Shown here piece by piece: positions 1 through 10,175 of a stretch of DNA of 64,000 nucleotides. Below the pieces are notes generated by a model. That model searched no databases. It was given only the letters and a program-made list of their open reading frames with translations, and was not told the DNA's origin. Numbering within the stretch: position 1 is the stretch's first letter; every line of letters starts with the position of its first letter. Origin of the DNA: Pseudodesulfovibrio nedwellii (GTDB lineage: Bacteria > Desulfobacterota > Desulfovibrionia > Desulfovibrionales > Desulfovibrionaceae). The DNA lies in NCBI RefSeq assembly GCF_027923765.1, contig NZ_AP026709.1, positions 863,501 to 927,500 of the forward strand, in the 5' to 3' direction. The position numbers and the translations under genes are program-made.

Positions 1-46
1 TTAAAAATGTTACAAAATTTCTACAACTACTGTCAGGAGGCCGCCA

Positions 47-826
47 ATGCTCAGTAAGCGTGTCATTCCCTGTCTCGATGTCCGCAACGGCAGACTGACC
101 AAGGGCATCAAATTCAAAGACAATGTGGATATCGGCGACCCCGTTGAAACCGCCAAGAAATATTATGAAGAAGGCGCGGATGAAATTGTCTTTTACGACA
201 TCACCGCCTCCCATGAAGCTCGCGGTATTTTCCTCGACGTGGTTGAAAAAGTAGCCTCTCAAATATTCATCCCCTTTTCTGTCGGCGGTGGGATCAATAC
301 AGTTGATGACATGCGCGACGTACTCGTTGCGGGCGCAGAAAAGGTCTCCGTCAATTCCGGGGCTGTCAAAAACCCAGATATTATCAGTGAAGGTGCTGCC
401 CGCTTTGGTTCCCAATGCGTGGTGCTCGGCATGGATGTAAAACGCGTGGAAAAATCTGAAAAAATTCCTTCCGGTTTTGAAATCGTTATTCACGGAGGCC
501 GCAAATTCATGGGCCTTGATGCCGTTGAATGGGCCAAAACCGGCGAGGCTTTAGGTGCTGGTGAAATCTGCCTCAACTCTATCGACGCAGATGGTGTCAA
601 GAAAGGATACGATCTGGAACTAACCCGGATTATCGCTGAATCCGTAACCATTCCGGTTATCGCTTCCGGTGGAGCCGGCAACCCACAACATATGGTTGAC
701 GCTGTCACCACTGGCAAAGCGACAGCCGCGCTCATCGCCTCAATCGTGCATTACGGCGAATACACTATTCCCGAATTAAAAAAACAGATGGCTAACGCCG
801 GAGTACAAACTCGCGCTGTCTGGTAA
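47..826 (+). CDS. hisF: Imidazole glycerol phosphate synthase subunit HisF
   Basis: This is the cyclase subunit of imidazole glycerol phosphate synthase, which with HisH uses ammonia from glutamine to convert PRFAR to IGP and AICAR in histidine synthesis. The 259-residue protein has the usual length and a (beta/alpha)8-barrel pattern. The N-terminal CLDV motif supplies catalytic Asp11, and the VLGMD stretch near residue 130 supplies the second catalytic Asp. Phosphate-binding motifs VGGGI and ASGGAG are present. A CAGGAGG ribosome-binding site precedes the ATG. It is the only histidine gene in view, so the rest of the pathway must lie upstream or elsewhere. The cytosolic assignment is secure. 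Confidence 0.96.
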   Translation: MLSKRVIPCLDVRNGRLTKGIKFKDNVDIGDPVETAKKYYEEGADEIVFYDITASHEARGIFLDVVEKVASQIFIPFSVGGGINTVDDMRDVLVAGAEKVSVNSGAVKNPDIISEGAARFGSQCVVLGMDVKRVEKSEKIPSGFEIVIHGGRKFMGLDAVEWAKTGEALGAGEICLNSIDADGVKKGYDLELTRIIAESVTIPVIASGGAGNPQHMVDAVTTGKATAALIASIVHYGEYTIPELKKQMANAGVQTRAVW

Positions 827-850
827 ATCATACTGCACCGACCAATATAA

Positions 851-883
851 AAGCCGCCCTCCATATGGAGAACGGCTTTTTTT
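851..883 (+). terminator. Terminator after hisF, between convergent genes
   Basis: The arms AAGCCG (851-856) and CGGCTT (873-878) enclose the palindrome CTCCATATGGAG (859-870), and a T run follows on the plus strand. It lies between the convergent hisF and moaC genes. It may also act weakly for moaC, because the opposite strand has a short T-rich tail. Confidence 0.8.
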
Positions 884-902
884 ACATTCATTTAATTTGT
901 AA

Positions 903-1382
903 CTACTCAGCCCGGAAGATTCCACTCTTGCCACCTGACTTGAAGACCAACCGGCAGGCATCAATGACGACATCTTTCTGTACAGCCTTGCACATGTCAT
1001 AGATAGTGGCAGCAGCAACCTGAACGCCAATCAAGGCTTCCATCTCAATACCGGTCTTGTATGTTGTCCGCACTTCACACTCTAGCTCAATGGCATTTTC
1101 ATCGTCCAAAACAGTGAATCGGATGTCCACATAGCTGATAGGCATCGGATGACACATGGGAATCAGATCGGCGGTCCGCTTTGCGGCCTGAATGCCCGCT
1201 ATTTTAGCGGTAGTTAACACATCGCCCTTAGGCAATGCGTTCTGCTTGAGCAAACGCAATGTCTCGGGAGCCAAGCGGACTATACCCCGAACAATCGCTG
1301 TCCGTTGAGTGTCTTTCTTCTCCGACACATCAACCATGCGAGCGTTACCGTCATCATCCATATGCGAAAAACCGTCAACCAT
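903..1382 (-). CDS. moaC: Cyclic pyranopterin monophosphate synthase MoaC
   Basis: MoaC works with MoaA to form cyclic pyranopterin monophosphate, the first stable intermediate of molybdopterin/tungstopterin synthesis. The 159-residue protein shows the family signatures RMVDVSEK near the N-terminus, TAKIAGIQAAKRTADLIPMC in the middle and TGIEMEALIGVQVAAATIYD with the following MCKA near the C-terminus; the last carries the conserved Asp and Lys of the active site. The start lies 4 bases after the dnaJ stop codon, so the two are probably translated from one message. The cofactor is needed by the tungsten enzyme encoded near 45.4 kb. Confidence 0.96.
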   Translation of the reverse strand: MVDGFSHMDDDGNARMVDVSEKKDTQRTAIVRGIVRLAPETLRLLKQNALPKGDVLTTAKIAGIQAAKRTADLIPMCHPMPISYVDIRFTVLDDENAIELECEVRTTYKTGIEMEALIGVQVAAATIYDMCKAVQKDVVIDACRLVFKSGGKSGIFRAE

Positions 1383-1386
1383 GTGA

Positions 1387-2505
1387 CTAATCTCCCATTA
1401 CTTTTTCTTTGGCCTTCTTGAAAAAGCCCTTGGCCTTGGTGGACAATTTACTCGCCTCAATCTCAGCAAACTCTTTCAACAGTTCTTCCTGTTGAGCATT
1501 GAGTCGAGTCGGAGTCTTAACCTTGATTTCCACCAAAAGATCACCATTGTGCGTACTCCCCAAATGAGGCATGCCGAGACCACGAAGACGGAAAACTTCT
1601 CCGCTCTGTGTTCCACTCGGAATATCCAGATTAACCGGATCATCCAATGTAGGTACTTCCATACGATGACCGAGTGCAGCCTCGACCATGGAAATTTCAC
1701 GACTGATAATCAGATTTTGTCCCTGACGTTCGAATACGTCGTCCGAGGTTACTCGAATCACGACGTACAAATCACCTGGGGGACCACCAAACATGCCAGC
1801 CTCACCTTCGCCACGAAGACGAAGTCTGGAGTTGTTATCCACTCCAGCCGGGATTCTGACCTTGAGGTCCTTGTCCTTAATGACCGAACCTCGGCCCAGA
1901 CATTCATCACAAGGATCAGTAATAATCTGGCCTGCCCCCTGACAATGAGGACATGTCACGGAAATACGGAAAAAACCCTGTGACTGCTGCATAGAACCGG
2001 AGCCACCACACTGAGGACACGTTTCCGCCGTAGACCCTGGTGCTGCACCGGACCCATCACACTCCTCGCAAAGGACTTCAACTGGAATCTGAATATCAAC
2101 TTCAGCTCCCTTCGCCGCTTCACGGAAAGAAATCTCCAAATTATACCGAAGATCGGACCCGGCACGAGGACGATTGCCACCGCCTCGACCAGCAGAAGAA
2201 AAACCGAAAACTTCACCGAAAATATCGCTGAATGCTCCAAATATATCTTCATTACTGGAAAAACCGGAAAAACCGTTCCCGTTTACACCTTCGTGACCAA
2301 AACGGTCATAGGCTTGCCGCTTATCATCGTTGCCGAGAATCTCATATGCTTCAGCTGCTTCCTTAAACTTGGATTCAGCTTCAGGGTCATCCTGATTCCG
2401 GTCTGGATGATACTTGAATGCCTTTTTTCGATATGCCGACTTGATTTCGTCCTGAGATGCAGACGTATCCACTCCCAACACTTCATAATAATCGCGTTTG
2501 GACAT
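1387..2505 (-). CDS. dnaJ: Chaperone protein DnaJ (type I Hsp40)
   Basis: DnaJ is the co-chaperone that delivers unfolded clients to DnaK and stimulates its ATPase. The 372-residue protein has all type I parts in order: an N-terminal J domain with HPD (about residues 33-35), a Gly/Phe-rich linker (about 70-110), four CxxCxGxG zinc-binding repeats ([32 protein letters not shown], about 145-210), and the C-terminal substrate-binding domains. A lysine-rich tail ends the protein. It follows rpoZ closely and precedes moaC. No dnaK or grpE is in the window, and no CIRCE-like element was noticed. Confidence 0.97.
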   Translation of the reverse strand: MSKRDYYEVLGVDTSASQDEIKSAYRKKAFKYHPDRNQDDPEAESKFKEAAEAYEILGNDDKRQAYDRFGHEGVNGNGFSGFSSNEDIFGAFSDIFGEVFGFSSAGRGGGNRPRAGSDLRYNLEISFREAAKGAEVDIQIPVEVLCEECDGSGAAPGSTAETCPQCGGSGSMQQSQGFFRISVTCPHCQGAGQIITDPCDECLGRGSVIKDKDLKVRIPAGVDNNSRLRLRGEGEAGMFGGPPGDLYVVIRVTSDDVFERQGQNLIISREISMVEAALGHRMEVPTLDDPVNLDIPSGTQSGEVFRLRGLGMPHLGSTHNGDLLVEIKVKTPTRLNAQQEELLKEFAEIEASKLSTKAKGFFKKAKEKVMGD

Positions 2506-2515
2506 GATGAGTTAC

Positions 2516-2746
2516 TTAGGCATCCTCAGGAAGTTCAGAATCAAGATTGGCTTCGGGAATCGGACGGTCGGGAACGACCTTGCCCGCTGCGATTTCACGC
2601 AAAGAGCTGACGATTTCCTTATTACTGGATGTCACCAAAGGTTCGTACCCTTCACGGTACTGCTTGACCCTTTTAATTCCCATCTGTGTAATAAGAAAAC
2701 GATTACTCACTCTTGCCAGACAATCTTCAACAGTAATACGAGCCAT
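2516..2746 (-). CDS. rpoZ: RNA polymerase omega subunit
   Basis: Omega is the small subunit that helps assemble RNA polymerase by binding beta prime. The 76-residue protein begins [10 protein letters not shown] and contains the typical NRFLI and [16 protein letters not shown] segments. I chose the ATG at 2746 because an AAGGAG ribosome-binding site lies 6-8 bases upstream and homology begins there; the reading frame stays open 12 codons further upstream without a better site. The acidic C-terminal tail is normal for the family. It sits between a DUF4340 gene and dnaJ on the same strand. Confidence 0.92.
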   Translation of the reverse strand: MARITVEDCLARVSNRFLITQMGIKRVKQYREGYEPLVTSSNKEIVSSLREIAAGKVVPDRPIPEANLDSELPEDA

Positions 2747-2789
2747 GATATTCTCCTTCTTCGTTACGAAGCGATAATTCATCGATATA

Positions 2790-4127
2790 TTAAATCTTAC
2801 CGGCCGGGAACATGCCCTGCAAATCTTTCAACAACCGACTGGAAACCGGATAATACATCCCGTCTCCATTCTTCATCCAGCACTGCCCCTGAGGCAACTT
2901 CGGATCAGCATAGAAGGTCATAGCCTTCAACAGTTGCCCGTCATCATCCAAAAGCTGACACTGCATGAGCTTTACAGCCGAAGTTGCCAAATTATTGAGT
3001 GGCAACGCTTCGAACTGTAATTCAGTAAATCTCCATAGCGACATGTCAATGCCGGGAATATCTTTTTCTTCCCCGTGTACACGCCACCCTGTATCACTCC
3101 GTTCAAGCACATAACGATTACGGCCGTGCTCAATAACAAAACTGGCTACGTCACCAATCTCCAGAGTAAAGATATTTCGTCCCTGAACATCAAAAGCGCT
3201 ACGAACCAATTGACTGACACTTTCCACGTCAAGCAGAAAAGGCACTGTCAGCCAGGATGATTTGCCAATATACCGCTTGGGGTCATCCTTAAAAGTAAAA
3301 AATTCCACGGAATGGGGTATCTCATTCCGTTTACTCCAAAGCCTAATAGTCAACGCAGCCATTCGCTGTTCAGTCACGACAGGATCAAGCACCAGTTTCC
3401 CAGCCCGCAATAAGGCCAAGGCGTGGATATACAGATTAATCTTCGAATCCGAGGCACTTTTTCCCTTAAGATACCCCGGCAAATTAAACGTATATCCTTG
3501 CGCGGACAGATCAACCAGCCAACTGGACCCAAAAGGCTGAACCAATTGAACCCTATGAATTTCATCTTCATTAAAAGAAAAGACCCGTGTATCAAAAAAA
3601 GTCTCTGCCGGTTGTATCAGTTCATCAAACGACTGCTTGTCGAATTCATACACCAATGCCGGATTTTCCGAATTCCAACCGTAAACAGTCCCAGATTCAC
3701 AGGAAGTAAGTCGAAGCGTCAGCGGTTCACCGCCTTTTTTACCAAAGGTCAGGATCACCTTAAATTCAGGCTCTTCCAAACCGAATTCTTCGGGACCACC
3801 TCGATCAAAGCCACCAATGGACCGCCGTGGAGTCAAATCAACAAGCAAGGACTCATACGACAAGACTCGCCCGGTCAATGCACGAGCCTTGATATTCCAG
3901 GATGCCCCCGGCACATGAATTTCCCATCCGGCCCCCACAGAAACCAAGGTATATGAACCCTCTGGAATCTGCACATGAATTGACTCGACTTGGTCGAGTG
4001 ATCGAGACAACCATCTGGAAACAACCTGACTGGTATTTCCATAAGAATTATACCAATAAGCACCTCCGGCCAAACCGACCACAAGCACCATGGCTGCGAA
4101 ATACACGTATCGTTTCAAATCAGGCAT
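2790..4127 (-). CDS. DUF4340 domain protein, membrane anchored
   Basis: This 445-residue protein matches the DUF4340 type: one N-terminal membrane segment (about residues 8-26, [18 protein letters not shown]) followed by a large beta-rich extracytoplasmic part with repeated blocks of similar pattern (for example [19 protein letters not shown]). DUF4340 proteins are often found beside Gld-type ABC exporter or gliding genes, but none are seen here, and I cannot assign a biochemical role. It is the first gene of a minus-strand set with rpoZ, dnaJ and moaC, and is likely exposed to the periplasm. Confidence 0.75.
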   Translation of the reverse strand: MPDLKRYVYFAAMVLVVGLAGGAYWYNSYGNTSQVVSRWLSRSLDQVESIHVQIPEGSYTLVSVGAGWEIHVPGASWNIKARALTGRVLSYESLLVDLTPRRSIGGFDRGGPEEFGLEEPEFKVILTFGKKGGEPLTLRLTSCESGTVYGWNSENPALVYEFDKQSFDELIQPAETFFDTRVFSFNEDEIHRVQLVQPFGSSWLVDLSAQGYTFNLPGYLKGKSASDSKINLYIHALALLRAGKLVLDPVVTEQRMAALTIRLWSKRNEIPHSVEFFTFKDDPKRYIGKSSWLTVPFLLDVESVSQLVRSAFDVQGRNIFTLEIGDVASFVIEHGRNRYVLERSDTGWRVHGEEKDIPGIDMSLWRFTELQFEALPLNNLATSAVKLMQCQLLDDDGQLLKAMTFYADPKLPQGQCWMKNGDGMYYPVSSRLLKDLQGMFPAGKI

Positions 4128-4293
4128 CCCTCCATGAGGAACCCGCTATCGATAAGGGAAAAAACCGCACCGCCACCACATTCGGTCGGAAAGCTAGTTA
4201 AATTGCCCCAGGAGCACTTGCAAGTCAAGGAAGAATACTCTATCTGGCTAACTTGGTCCGCCCTTCATAACAAAACCGGCAGGAGAAGAACAG

Positions 4294-5043
4294 ATGGCCT
4301 CATGGGGCAAACTCACCTTTGCACAAAAAAATTGTGTTTCAGCCACAGGAAAACTCATGCAAAAGACCGAAATGGTCTCGCATGGATCACGAATAGGCCT
4401 TGCCATATCTGGCGGGGTTGACAGTTTCCTCATGCTCAAAGTCATGATGATTCGCCAAGCGATCATGCCCTTTCCCGTTGAACTGATGGTTCTTCACATA
4501 AACCCCGGTTTCGAGCCGGAATCACACACACCGCTTGTTGACTGGTGTGCTCAAAACGGCATCCCTGCACACATCGAACTAACCGATTTTGGCCCCCGTG
4601 CCCATACAGATGAAAACCGAAAGAACTCCCCCTGCTTCTATTGTAGTATGCATCGCAGAAAAAGACTTTTTGAACTGTGTCGCGACTACAACCTCAGCCA
4701 CTTGGCCTTTGGCCACAATGCCGACGATAATGTCGTCACTTTTTTTATGAATATTGTTCAAAACGGACGAGTCGCCGGACTTTCAGCCAATGAACCTTTT
4801 TTTGACGGTAACCTACAAGTCATTAGGCCGACCATGCTTCTCGAAAAAAAGACAGTTATTAAAGCGGCAAAACAGTGGGAACTTCCTATTTGGAAAAATA
4901 TTTGCCCCTCTAACGGTGCGACTAAACGAGATGAAATCCATGACTGGCTACGCACCATGTGGCAAACCGATAAACGAATTAAAAACAATGTCTTCAATGC
5001 TATAACTCGCCAACAGGTTGACTTGACAAGTAAAAAAGTCTAG
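4294..5043 (+). CDS. TtcA-like PP-loop ATPase (tRNA thiolation family)
   Basis: This 249-residue protein belongs to the PP-loop N-type ATPases related to TtcA/TtuA, which adenylate a tRNA base and insert sulfur. The PP-loop is SGGVDS (about residues 39-44). A CxxC pair follows in PCFYCSMHRR (about 109-118), then GHNADDNVVTFFMN, the typical TtcA-family downstream motif, and a third cysteine in ICPSNGATKR. In TtcA, three such cysteines bind a 4Fe-4S cluster. AGGAG at 4281-4285 supports this start. The exact tRNA target (C32 or U54 thiolation, or another) cannot be told from sequence alone. Confidence 0.8.
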   Translation: MASWGKLTFAQKNCVSATGKLMQKTEMVSHGSRIGLAISGGVDSFLMLKVMMIRQAIMPFPVELMVLHINPGFEPESHTPLVDWCAQNGIPAHIELTDFGPRAHTDENRKNSPCFYCSMHRRKRLFELCRDYNLSHLAFGHNADDNVVTFFMNIVQNGRVAGLSANEPFFDGNLQVIRPTMLLEKKTVIKAAKQWELPIWKNICPSNGATKRDEIHDWLRTMWQTDKRIKNNVFNAITRQQVDLTSKKV

Positions 5044-5107
5044 ACTAACTACATTCGGAAGCTACATTCTGGCTTAAAAAAAATACTTATAACTCACTGG
5101 AAAGGAA

Positions 5108-6013
5108 ATGCTTTTCAGAAAATATCATATAGTTGTCTTTAAAGACAAACAGGGTTCCTGCAAAAAATTCCAGCTTCGAGGCTGGCTTATCGCTACTCTT
5201 TTCTTCCTGATGGTCGGCATGGCCACCGGGAATGTTATTTTATGGAAGAAGTATGCACAACATTCACGGGTTGAACAGGGCCTAAACATAGCTGAAAAAA
5301 CAGTTCAAGAACAAAAGACCCAACTGTTAAGTCTTTCACAAAAAATATCCACGCTGCAAAAGAATCTGGGGCGTATTCGCGACTTCGATTCCAAATTGCG
5401 TGTTATGATCAACCTTGATCAAGGCGAAGGCCAGGCTGCGGCACCTAAGGGTGGATCAACCAACGAAAACTTTTCCAAAGGGTATCTTCCACTTTATCGC
5501 CAGGAACTTCTAGCCCGCAAAATGCATGAATTCCTGCGCCAGTTAAATATTGAGGCACGGCTCGAGGAAGTGCGGCAGCAGGAAATTATGCACACCCTGC
5601 GCAGCAACAAGAATATACTCGAAGCAACCCCGTCCATCTGGCCGACTTCCGGCTGGGTTACTTCCGGTTTTGCATGGCGCACATCGCCTTTCACCGGAAA
5701 ACGAGAATTCCACAAGGGTATCGATATCTCAGCACCTCGAGGCACCCCCATTTACGCTCCAGCCCGCGGGGACATCATCTTCTCAGGTCGAGACAGTTCC
5801 TACGGACTGAGTGTCCAATTAAAACACAATTCCAGCCTGACTACGCGTTATGCACATATGTATCGCATCGCGGTTAAAAGCGGTCAGGAAGTCACAAGAG
5901 GCGAGTTAATCGGCTATGTCGGTTCCACAGGACGAAGCACAGGCCCTCACCTCCATTATGAAGTCCGCCTGAATGGCGTTCCGGTTAATCCGAAACGGTA
6001 CATTCTCAACTAG
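5108..6013 (+). CDS. Membrane-anchored M23 family metallopeptidase
   Basis: This is a peptidoglycan endopeptidase of the LytM/M23 type. The 301-residue protein has a short basic cytoplasmic N-terminus, one membrane segment (about residues 27-45), a coiled-coil stretch (about 55-95), and a C-terminal M23 domain (about 190-300). Zinc ligands are visible in HKGID and in the HLH of GPHLHYEV. Such proteins either cut cell-wall cross-links or act as activators in septum splitting and shape control. It stands alone between the TtcA-like gene and the flagellar operon, with a strong hairpin after it. Confidence 0.88.
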   Translation: MLFRKYHIVVFKDKQGSCKKFQLRGWLIATLFFLMVGMATGNVILWKKYAQHSRVEQGLNIAEKTVQEQKTQLLSLSQKISTLQKNLGRIRDFDSKLRVMINLDQGEGQAAAPKGGSTNENFSKGYLPLYRQELLARKMHEFLRQLNIEARLEEVRQQEIMHTLRSNKNILEATPSIWPTSGWVTSGFAWRTSPFTGKREFHKGIDISAPRGTPIYAPARGDIIFSGRDSSYGLSVQLKHNSSLTTRYAHMYRIAVKSGQEVTRGELIGYVGSTGRSTGPHLHYEVRLNGVPVNPKRYILN

Positions 6014-6037
6014 CGGTCACTGTCTTGTGAATTCATC

Positions 6038-6080
6038 AGGCCCTTTTGGAATTCAATTTTCCAAAAGGGCCTATCTTTTG
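6038..6080 (+). terminator. Terminator after the M23 peptidase gene
   Basis: A perfect 12-bp inverted repeat, AGGCCCTTTTGG (6038-6049) and CCAAAAGGGCCT (6061-6072), lies 24 bases past the stop codon and is followed by ATCTTTTG. The T run is short, so termination may be incomplete. It separates this gene from the flagellar operon. Confidence 0.75.
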
Positions 6081-6134
6081 ATAACCGCTTCCTGCCAGAC
6101 TCCGGCTGGTTCAGGTTTTGCAATGAGCTGACAT

Positions 6135-6923
6135 ATGGATATTTTCGGATTTAACCCGAGCGACATGCTCAGCTTTTTTCTGACGCTTTTCCGAATAAGC
6201 GTGGTCCTTTTCCTTATGCCTTTTTTCGGCGGAAATTCTACCCCAAAAACAGTCAAGGCAGCCCTCGTTCTTGTGCTGTCCATGGCAGTTTGGCCACAAC
6301 TATCTTTCCCCGGGACATTGATGCCCACAGGTTGGAATATCGTCATCATGTTTATTGGGGAACTGGTGCTCGGACTCATCCTTGGGTTGGTCGTCAATTT
6401 TTTGTTCGCTGCGGTTCAACTCGGTGGTCAAATCATCGGCTTCCAGATGGGTTTTGCCATGGTTAACGTTGTAGACCCTATTACAGGCACCAGCAACGCA
6501 GTCACCGCCCATTTTCTTTATATGACAACCATGCTGACATTTCTCGTCCTTAACGGACACCTCTACCTGCTTCAGGCAGTCGGTATGAGTTTTGAACACA
6601 TTCCACCCGGTGGCCTCCTACTCAACAACCATCTGGCCACCGATATTTTCCAATTTTCAAACCTTATGTTCACCTTGGCGATCAAGATCGCAGCACCTAT
6701 TATGGCCTCTCTTTTTCTGGTTGACCTCGCGCTGGCTCTTATCTCCAGAGTCGCTCCGCAAATGCATGTGCTCATTCTCGGCTTCCCCATTAAAATCACT
6801 GTTGGTTTTTTCTTTCTCGGCTTCATTTTAACTCTGATGTCTACATATGTAGGAGACTTCCTCCATACGCTCAACTACATGAACGAAACCATCATGAAAT
6901 ACGGATTGGTCGACACCCAATAG
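6135..6923 (+). CDS. fliR: Flagellar export apparatus protein FliR
   Basis: FliR is an integral membrane part of the flagellar type III export gate and forms a core with FliP and FliQ. The 262-residue protein has six or more hydrophobic helices and the family stretches GGQIIGFQMGFAMVNVVDP and SRVAPQMHVLILGFPIK. The start matches the family, but the ribosome-binding site is weak (TGAGCTGACAT). It opens the export operon fliR-flhB-flhA-flhF-flhG-fliA-cheY. FliP, FliQ and FliO are not in the window. Confidence 0.95.
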   Translation: MDIFGFNPSDMLSFFLTLFRISVVLFLMPFFGGNSTPKTVKAALVLVLSMAVWPQLSFPGTLMPTGWNIVIMFIGELVLGLILGLVVNFLFAAVQLGGQIIGFQMGFAMVNVVDPITGTSNAVTAHFLYMTTMLTFLVLNGHLYLLQAVGMSFEHIPPGGLLLNNHLATDIFQFSNLMFTLAIKIAAPIMASLFLVDLALALISRVAPQMHVLILGFPIKITVGFFFLGFILTLMSTYVGDFLHTLNYMNETIMKYGLVDTQ

Positions 6924-6932
6924 GGGGACAAC

Positions 6933-8000
6933 ATGATAGGCCAAGAAGATCCGAGTAAAACAGAAAAAGCTTCAACAAAGCGACGAAACAAACAACGCAA
7001 TGAAGGCAATGTCGCCAAAGGGCAAGAAATCAGCAAAGTCATGGTCCTGCTTGCAGGTGTAATAGCCATGCGTGTCATGATTAACTATTACCATGAAGAA
7101 TTTATCGAAATATACCGATGGACATTCACTGAAGCCATCCTTTTGGAAGTCGACCAAAATGTCGCATACACCTTGTTTACTTGGGGTGTGCACAAGATGG
7201 CCATTCTGGTCATGCCATTTATATTATTCATTGCCTTCGTGGCTTGGCTCACCGGACGGTTGCAAGTAGGTTCCCTGTGGACAATGACACCTCTCAAACC
7301 GAAATTTGCCAAGATTTTCAACATTATCGGCGGCATCAAAAAGATACTACTCAGCCCGGAAACATTCATTAATCTGGCAAAAAGCATACTTCAAGCTTTA
7401 GCCGTTGGCATCGCGCCTTACATTGTCATCAAACAGGAACTCCCCAATCTCCTACCACTTTTCCATGCAAGTACTTATGGTGTCATAGTTTTCATCCTGT
7501 CAGCCGCATACAAAATGACCTGTTATGCTCTCGTCCCAATGCTTATAATCGCTATTATCGACCTCTGGTATCAGCGTTGGAATTACGAAGAACAAATCAA
7601 GATGTCCAAAGAAGAAGTCAAAGACGAAAGGAAACAGGCGGAAGGCGACCCAAAAGTCAAAATGCAGCAACGTAACAAAATGATGGAAATGATGGCCTCA
7701 AGAATGTTCCAAGACATCCCCAAAGCGGACGTCGTCATTACCAACCCCACACACTATGCCGTTGCCTTGCAATACGATGCCATGGTCGCTCCTGCCCCTC
7801 TTGTTTTGGCCAAAGGTGTCAACAAGGTTGCTGAACGAATCAAAGAAGTTGCACGGGAAAACAACATACCTATCCAACAAAACGTTCCCTTGGCACAGGC
7901 TTTGTATAAACAGGTGGAGATCGGGGAGACCATCCCGGAGGAACTGTTTCAAGCCGTGGCTGCGATTCTGGCAAAGCTAGAAAAATTCAAGAATCGTTAG
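6933..8000 (+). CDS. flhB: Flagellar export switch protein FlhB
   Basis: FlhB controls the change from rod/hook to filament export. The 355-residue protein has four hydrophobic segments in its first 210 residues, then a cytoplasmic domain with the self-cleavage motif NPTH at residues 271-274 (in NPTHYAVALQY). The N-terminus (EDPSKTEKASTKRR) is typical. A GGGGG ribosome-binding stretch precedes the ATG, 9 bases after the fliR stop. The cleavage motif is intact, so normal substrate switching is expected. Confidence 0.97.
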   Translation: MIGQEDPSKTEKASTKRRNKQRNEGNVAKGQEISKVMVLLAGVIAMRVMINYYHEEFIEIYRWTFTEAILLEVDQNVAYTLFTWGVHKMAILVMPFILFIAFVAWLTGRLQVGSLWTMTPLKPKFAKIFNIIGGIKKILLSPETFINLAKSILQALAVGIAPYIVIKQELPNLLPLFHASTYGVIVFILSAAYKMTCYALVPMLIIAIIDLWYQRWNYEEQIKMSKEEVKDERKQAEGDPKVKMQQRNKMMEMMASRMFQDIPKADVVITNPTHYAVALQYDAMVAPAPLVLAKGVNKVAERIKEVARENNIPIQQNVPLAQALYKQVEIGETIPEELFQAVAAILAKLEKFKNR

Positions 8001-8066
8001 GCACTTACATAAGGCGAACAGCACCTCTGACCCCTAAGGGAAAACCATTCAAGAGGTGTCAAAAAC

Positions 8067-10166
8067 ATGGCTCAGCCTTCCAAAAAATCAGCGATTCCAA
8101 AAATCGACTATTCGAAATTCTCAAAACAAGGTGATTTGCTTCTGGCCGGCGGAGTCGTGACCATCCTCTTTGTGATGCTCATCCCCCTACCGACTCCGTT
8201 CATTGATTTCATGCTCACAGTGTCCATTTCTCTGGGATTGGTTATCTTGGTCACCTCAATGTTTATGACATCCCCACTTGAATTTTCTATATTCCCTTCC
8301 CTGCTTTTGGTAACAACCCTGCTTAGATTGGCACTTAACGTTGCGACAACCCGCGCCATTCTTCTGCACGGTGACGAAGGAACGTCAGCCGCCGGATCGG
8401 TTATCCAAAGTTTTGGAGAATTTGTCGTCGGTGGTAATTACGTCATCGGAATCGTCATTTTCATGATCTTGTTCATCCTAAACAAAACAGTCATCGTCAC
8501 AGGTACTACCCGTATCGCTGAAGTAGCTGCCCGCTTCACCCTTGATGCTATGCCCGGTAAACAAATGGCCGTTGAAGCAGACTTGAACGCCGGCCTCATC
8601 GACGAAGAAGAAGCCACAGAACGACGCGACCACATGCGCCGTGAGGCAGACTTCTACGGAGCCATGGATGGTGCAGGAAAATTCGTTTCTGGAGATGTTA
8701 AGGCAGGCCTTATGATTACTGTCATTAACATCATCGGCGGCTTTCTCATCGGTGTTATCCAAAAAGACATGCCATGGATGGACGCAGCCCAAACATACAC
8801 CCTCCTGACTATTGGTGATGGCCTTGTTGCCACAATCCCTTCCCTGATTATTTCCACCTCAGCCGGTATTATCGTTTCTCGCGCAGCAGCAGAAGCCAAG
8901 ATGGGTGAAGAATTCATCGGCCAGTTGTCCTTCCATCACCGGGCACTCAAACTGGTATCAGGCATTCTGGTCATATTTGGCATCGTCCCAGGCATGCCGA
9001 CAATTCCTTTCCTTACGCTAGCAGTCATCACGTATACAATTGGTCATCTCTCTGCCAAACAGCAAAGCGAAATCATCGGTGATACGGAAGACCTTGCTCC
9101 CAAAGACATGCCGACGTTGGATACTCCTGAAGAAGTTCAGGCACTCCTCCCCCTCGACCAATTGGAATTGGAAGTTGGTTATGGCCTTATTCCTTTGGTG
9201 GACGAAGAACAAAATGGGAATCTGCTTTCACGCATCCGCTCAATCCGTCGGCAATTCGCTCTTGATATGGGGGTGGTCGTTCCTTCCCTGCACTTACGCG
9301 ACAACTTACAACTCAAGCCCGGCGAATACCGCGTACTCATCAAAGGCAACCCCGTTGCCAGCGCCGAGTTGCTCATAGACCATTACCTTGCCATGGACCC
9401 AGGTGATGTCAAACAACGTATTGAAGGTGTCGAAACCGTTGAGCCTGCTTTTAATCTTCCGGCAGTCTGGATTCCAGAAGCCCAGAAGGAAGAGGCTATG
9501 CTCGCAGGCTACACCGTGGTCGATCCGTCCACAGTTATCGCCACCCATTTGACGGAAGTTTTCAGACGGAACCTGCACGAATTCCTGGGACGTCAAGAAA
9601 CACAGGAACTCTTGGACAACCTGTCCAAACGAGCCCCCAAGGCAGTTGAAAGTCTAGTGCCTGCCGTACTCAGTATCGGTGGCGTCCAAAAAGTCCTTCA
9701 GGCTCTCGTTCAAGAAAACGTTTCCATTCGCGACCTACTCACTATCGTGGAAACTCTCGCCGACTATGGTGCAGCGACACAAGACCCTGTTCAGTTGACC
9801 GAATATGTTCGCGCCAAAATGGGCCGTACCATCGTCAAACCTTATATGGGAGAAGAAGGAGTATTGCCTATCATCACCATGAGCCCACAGATCGATGAAA
9901 TACTGAGCAATGCAATGCGTCCAGCAGAACAAGGTGGCTATCTGGCCCTGGAACCGGGTGTGGCTCAACAGCTCATTCAGTCCATCAACCAATCAACGGA
10001 AGACGCCATGGTTGCCGATGGCCAGCCCATTCTGCTGGTCACCCCGCAGCTCAGAGCGCAACTCGCCCAATTGTTGACCAGGTTCATACCGACCCTTCCC
10101 GTCATCTCTCAGGCCGAAATCCCCGCAGATGTCAAAATTCAGTCAGCCGCAACCGTTGAAATTTAG
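8067..10166 (+). CDS. flhA: Flagellar export gate protein FlhA
   Basis: FlhA forms the nonameric export gate ring and docks chaperone-substrate complexes. The 699-residue protein has the usual length, with eight membrane helices in the first half and a large cytoplasmic domain in the second. The FHIPEP-family region is clear around TTLLRLALNVATTRAILLHG and the conserved loop DAMPGKQMAVEADLNAGLID. A ribosome-binding site (AGAGG) lies upstream of the ATG. It follows flhB by 66 bases and precedes flhF by 9. Confidence 0.97.
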   Translation: MAQPSKKSAIPKIDYSKFSKQGDLLLAGGVVTILFVMLIPLPTPFIDFMLTVSISLGLVILVTSMFMTSPLEFSIFPSLLLVTTLLRLALNVATTRAILLHGDEGTSAAGSVIQSFGEFVVGGNYVIGIVIFMILFILNKTVIVTGTTRIAEVAARFTLDAMPGKQMAVEADLNAGLIDEEEATERRDHMRREADFYGAMDGAGKFVSGDVKAGLMITVINIIGGFLIGVIQKDMPWMDAAQTYTLLTIGDGLVATIPSLIISTSAGIIVSRAAAEAKMGEEFIGQLSFHHRALKLVSGILVIFGIVPGMPTIPFLTLAVITYTIGHLSAKQQSEIIGDTEDLAPKDMPTLDTPEEVQALLPLDQLELEVGYGLIPLVDEEQNGNLLSRIRSIRRQFALDMGVVVPSLHLRDNLQLKPGEYRVLIKGNPVASAELLIDHYLAMDPGDVKQRIEGVETVEPAFNLPAVWIPEAQKEEAMLAGYTVVDPSTVIATHLTEVFRRNLHEFLGRQETQELLDNLSKRAPKAVESLVPAVLSIGGVQKVLQALVQENVSIRDLLTIVETLADYGAATQDPVQLTEYVRAKMGRTIVKPYMGEEGVLPIITMSPQIDEILSNAMRPAEQGGYLALEPGVAQQLIQSINQSTEDAMVADGQPILLVTPQLRAQLAQLLTRFIPTLPVISQAEIPADVKIQSAATVEI

Positions 10167-10175
10167 GAACGCATT

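Noticed and set aside
6107-6122. Sigma-54-like element TGGTTC...TTGCA upstream of fliR
   Set aside because: The spacing is right, but the -24 half matches poorly and transcription would start about 2 bases before the fliR start codon, leaving no leader.
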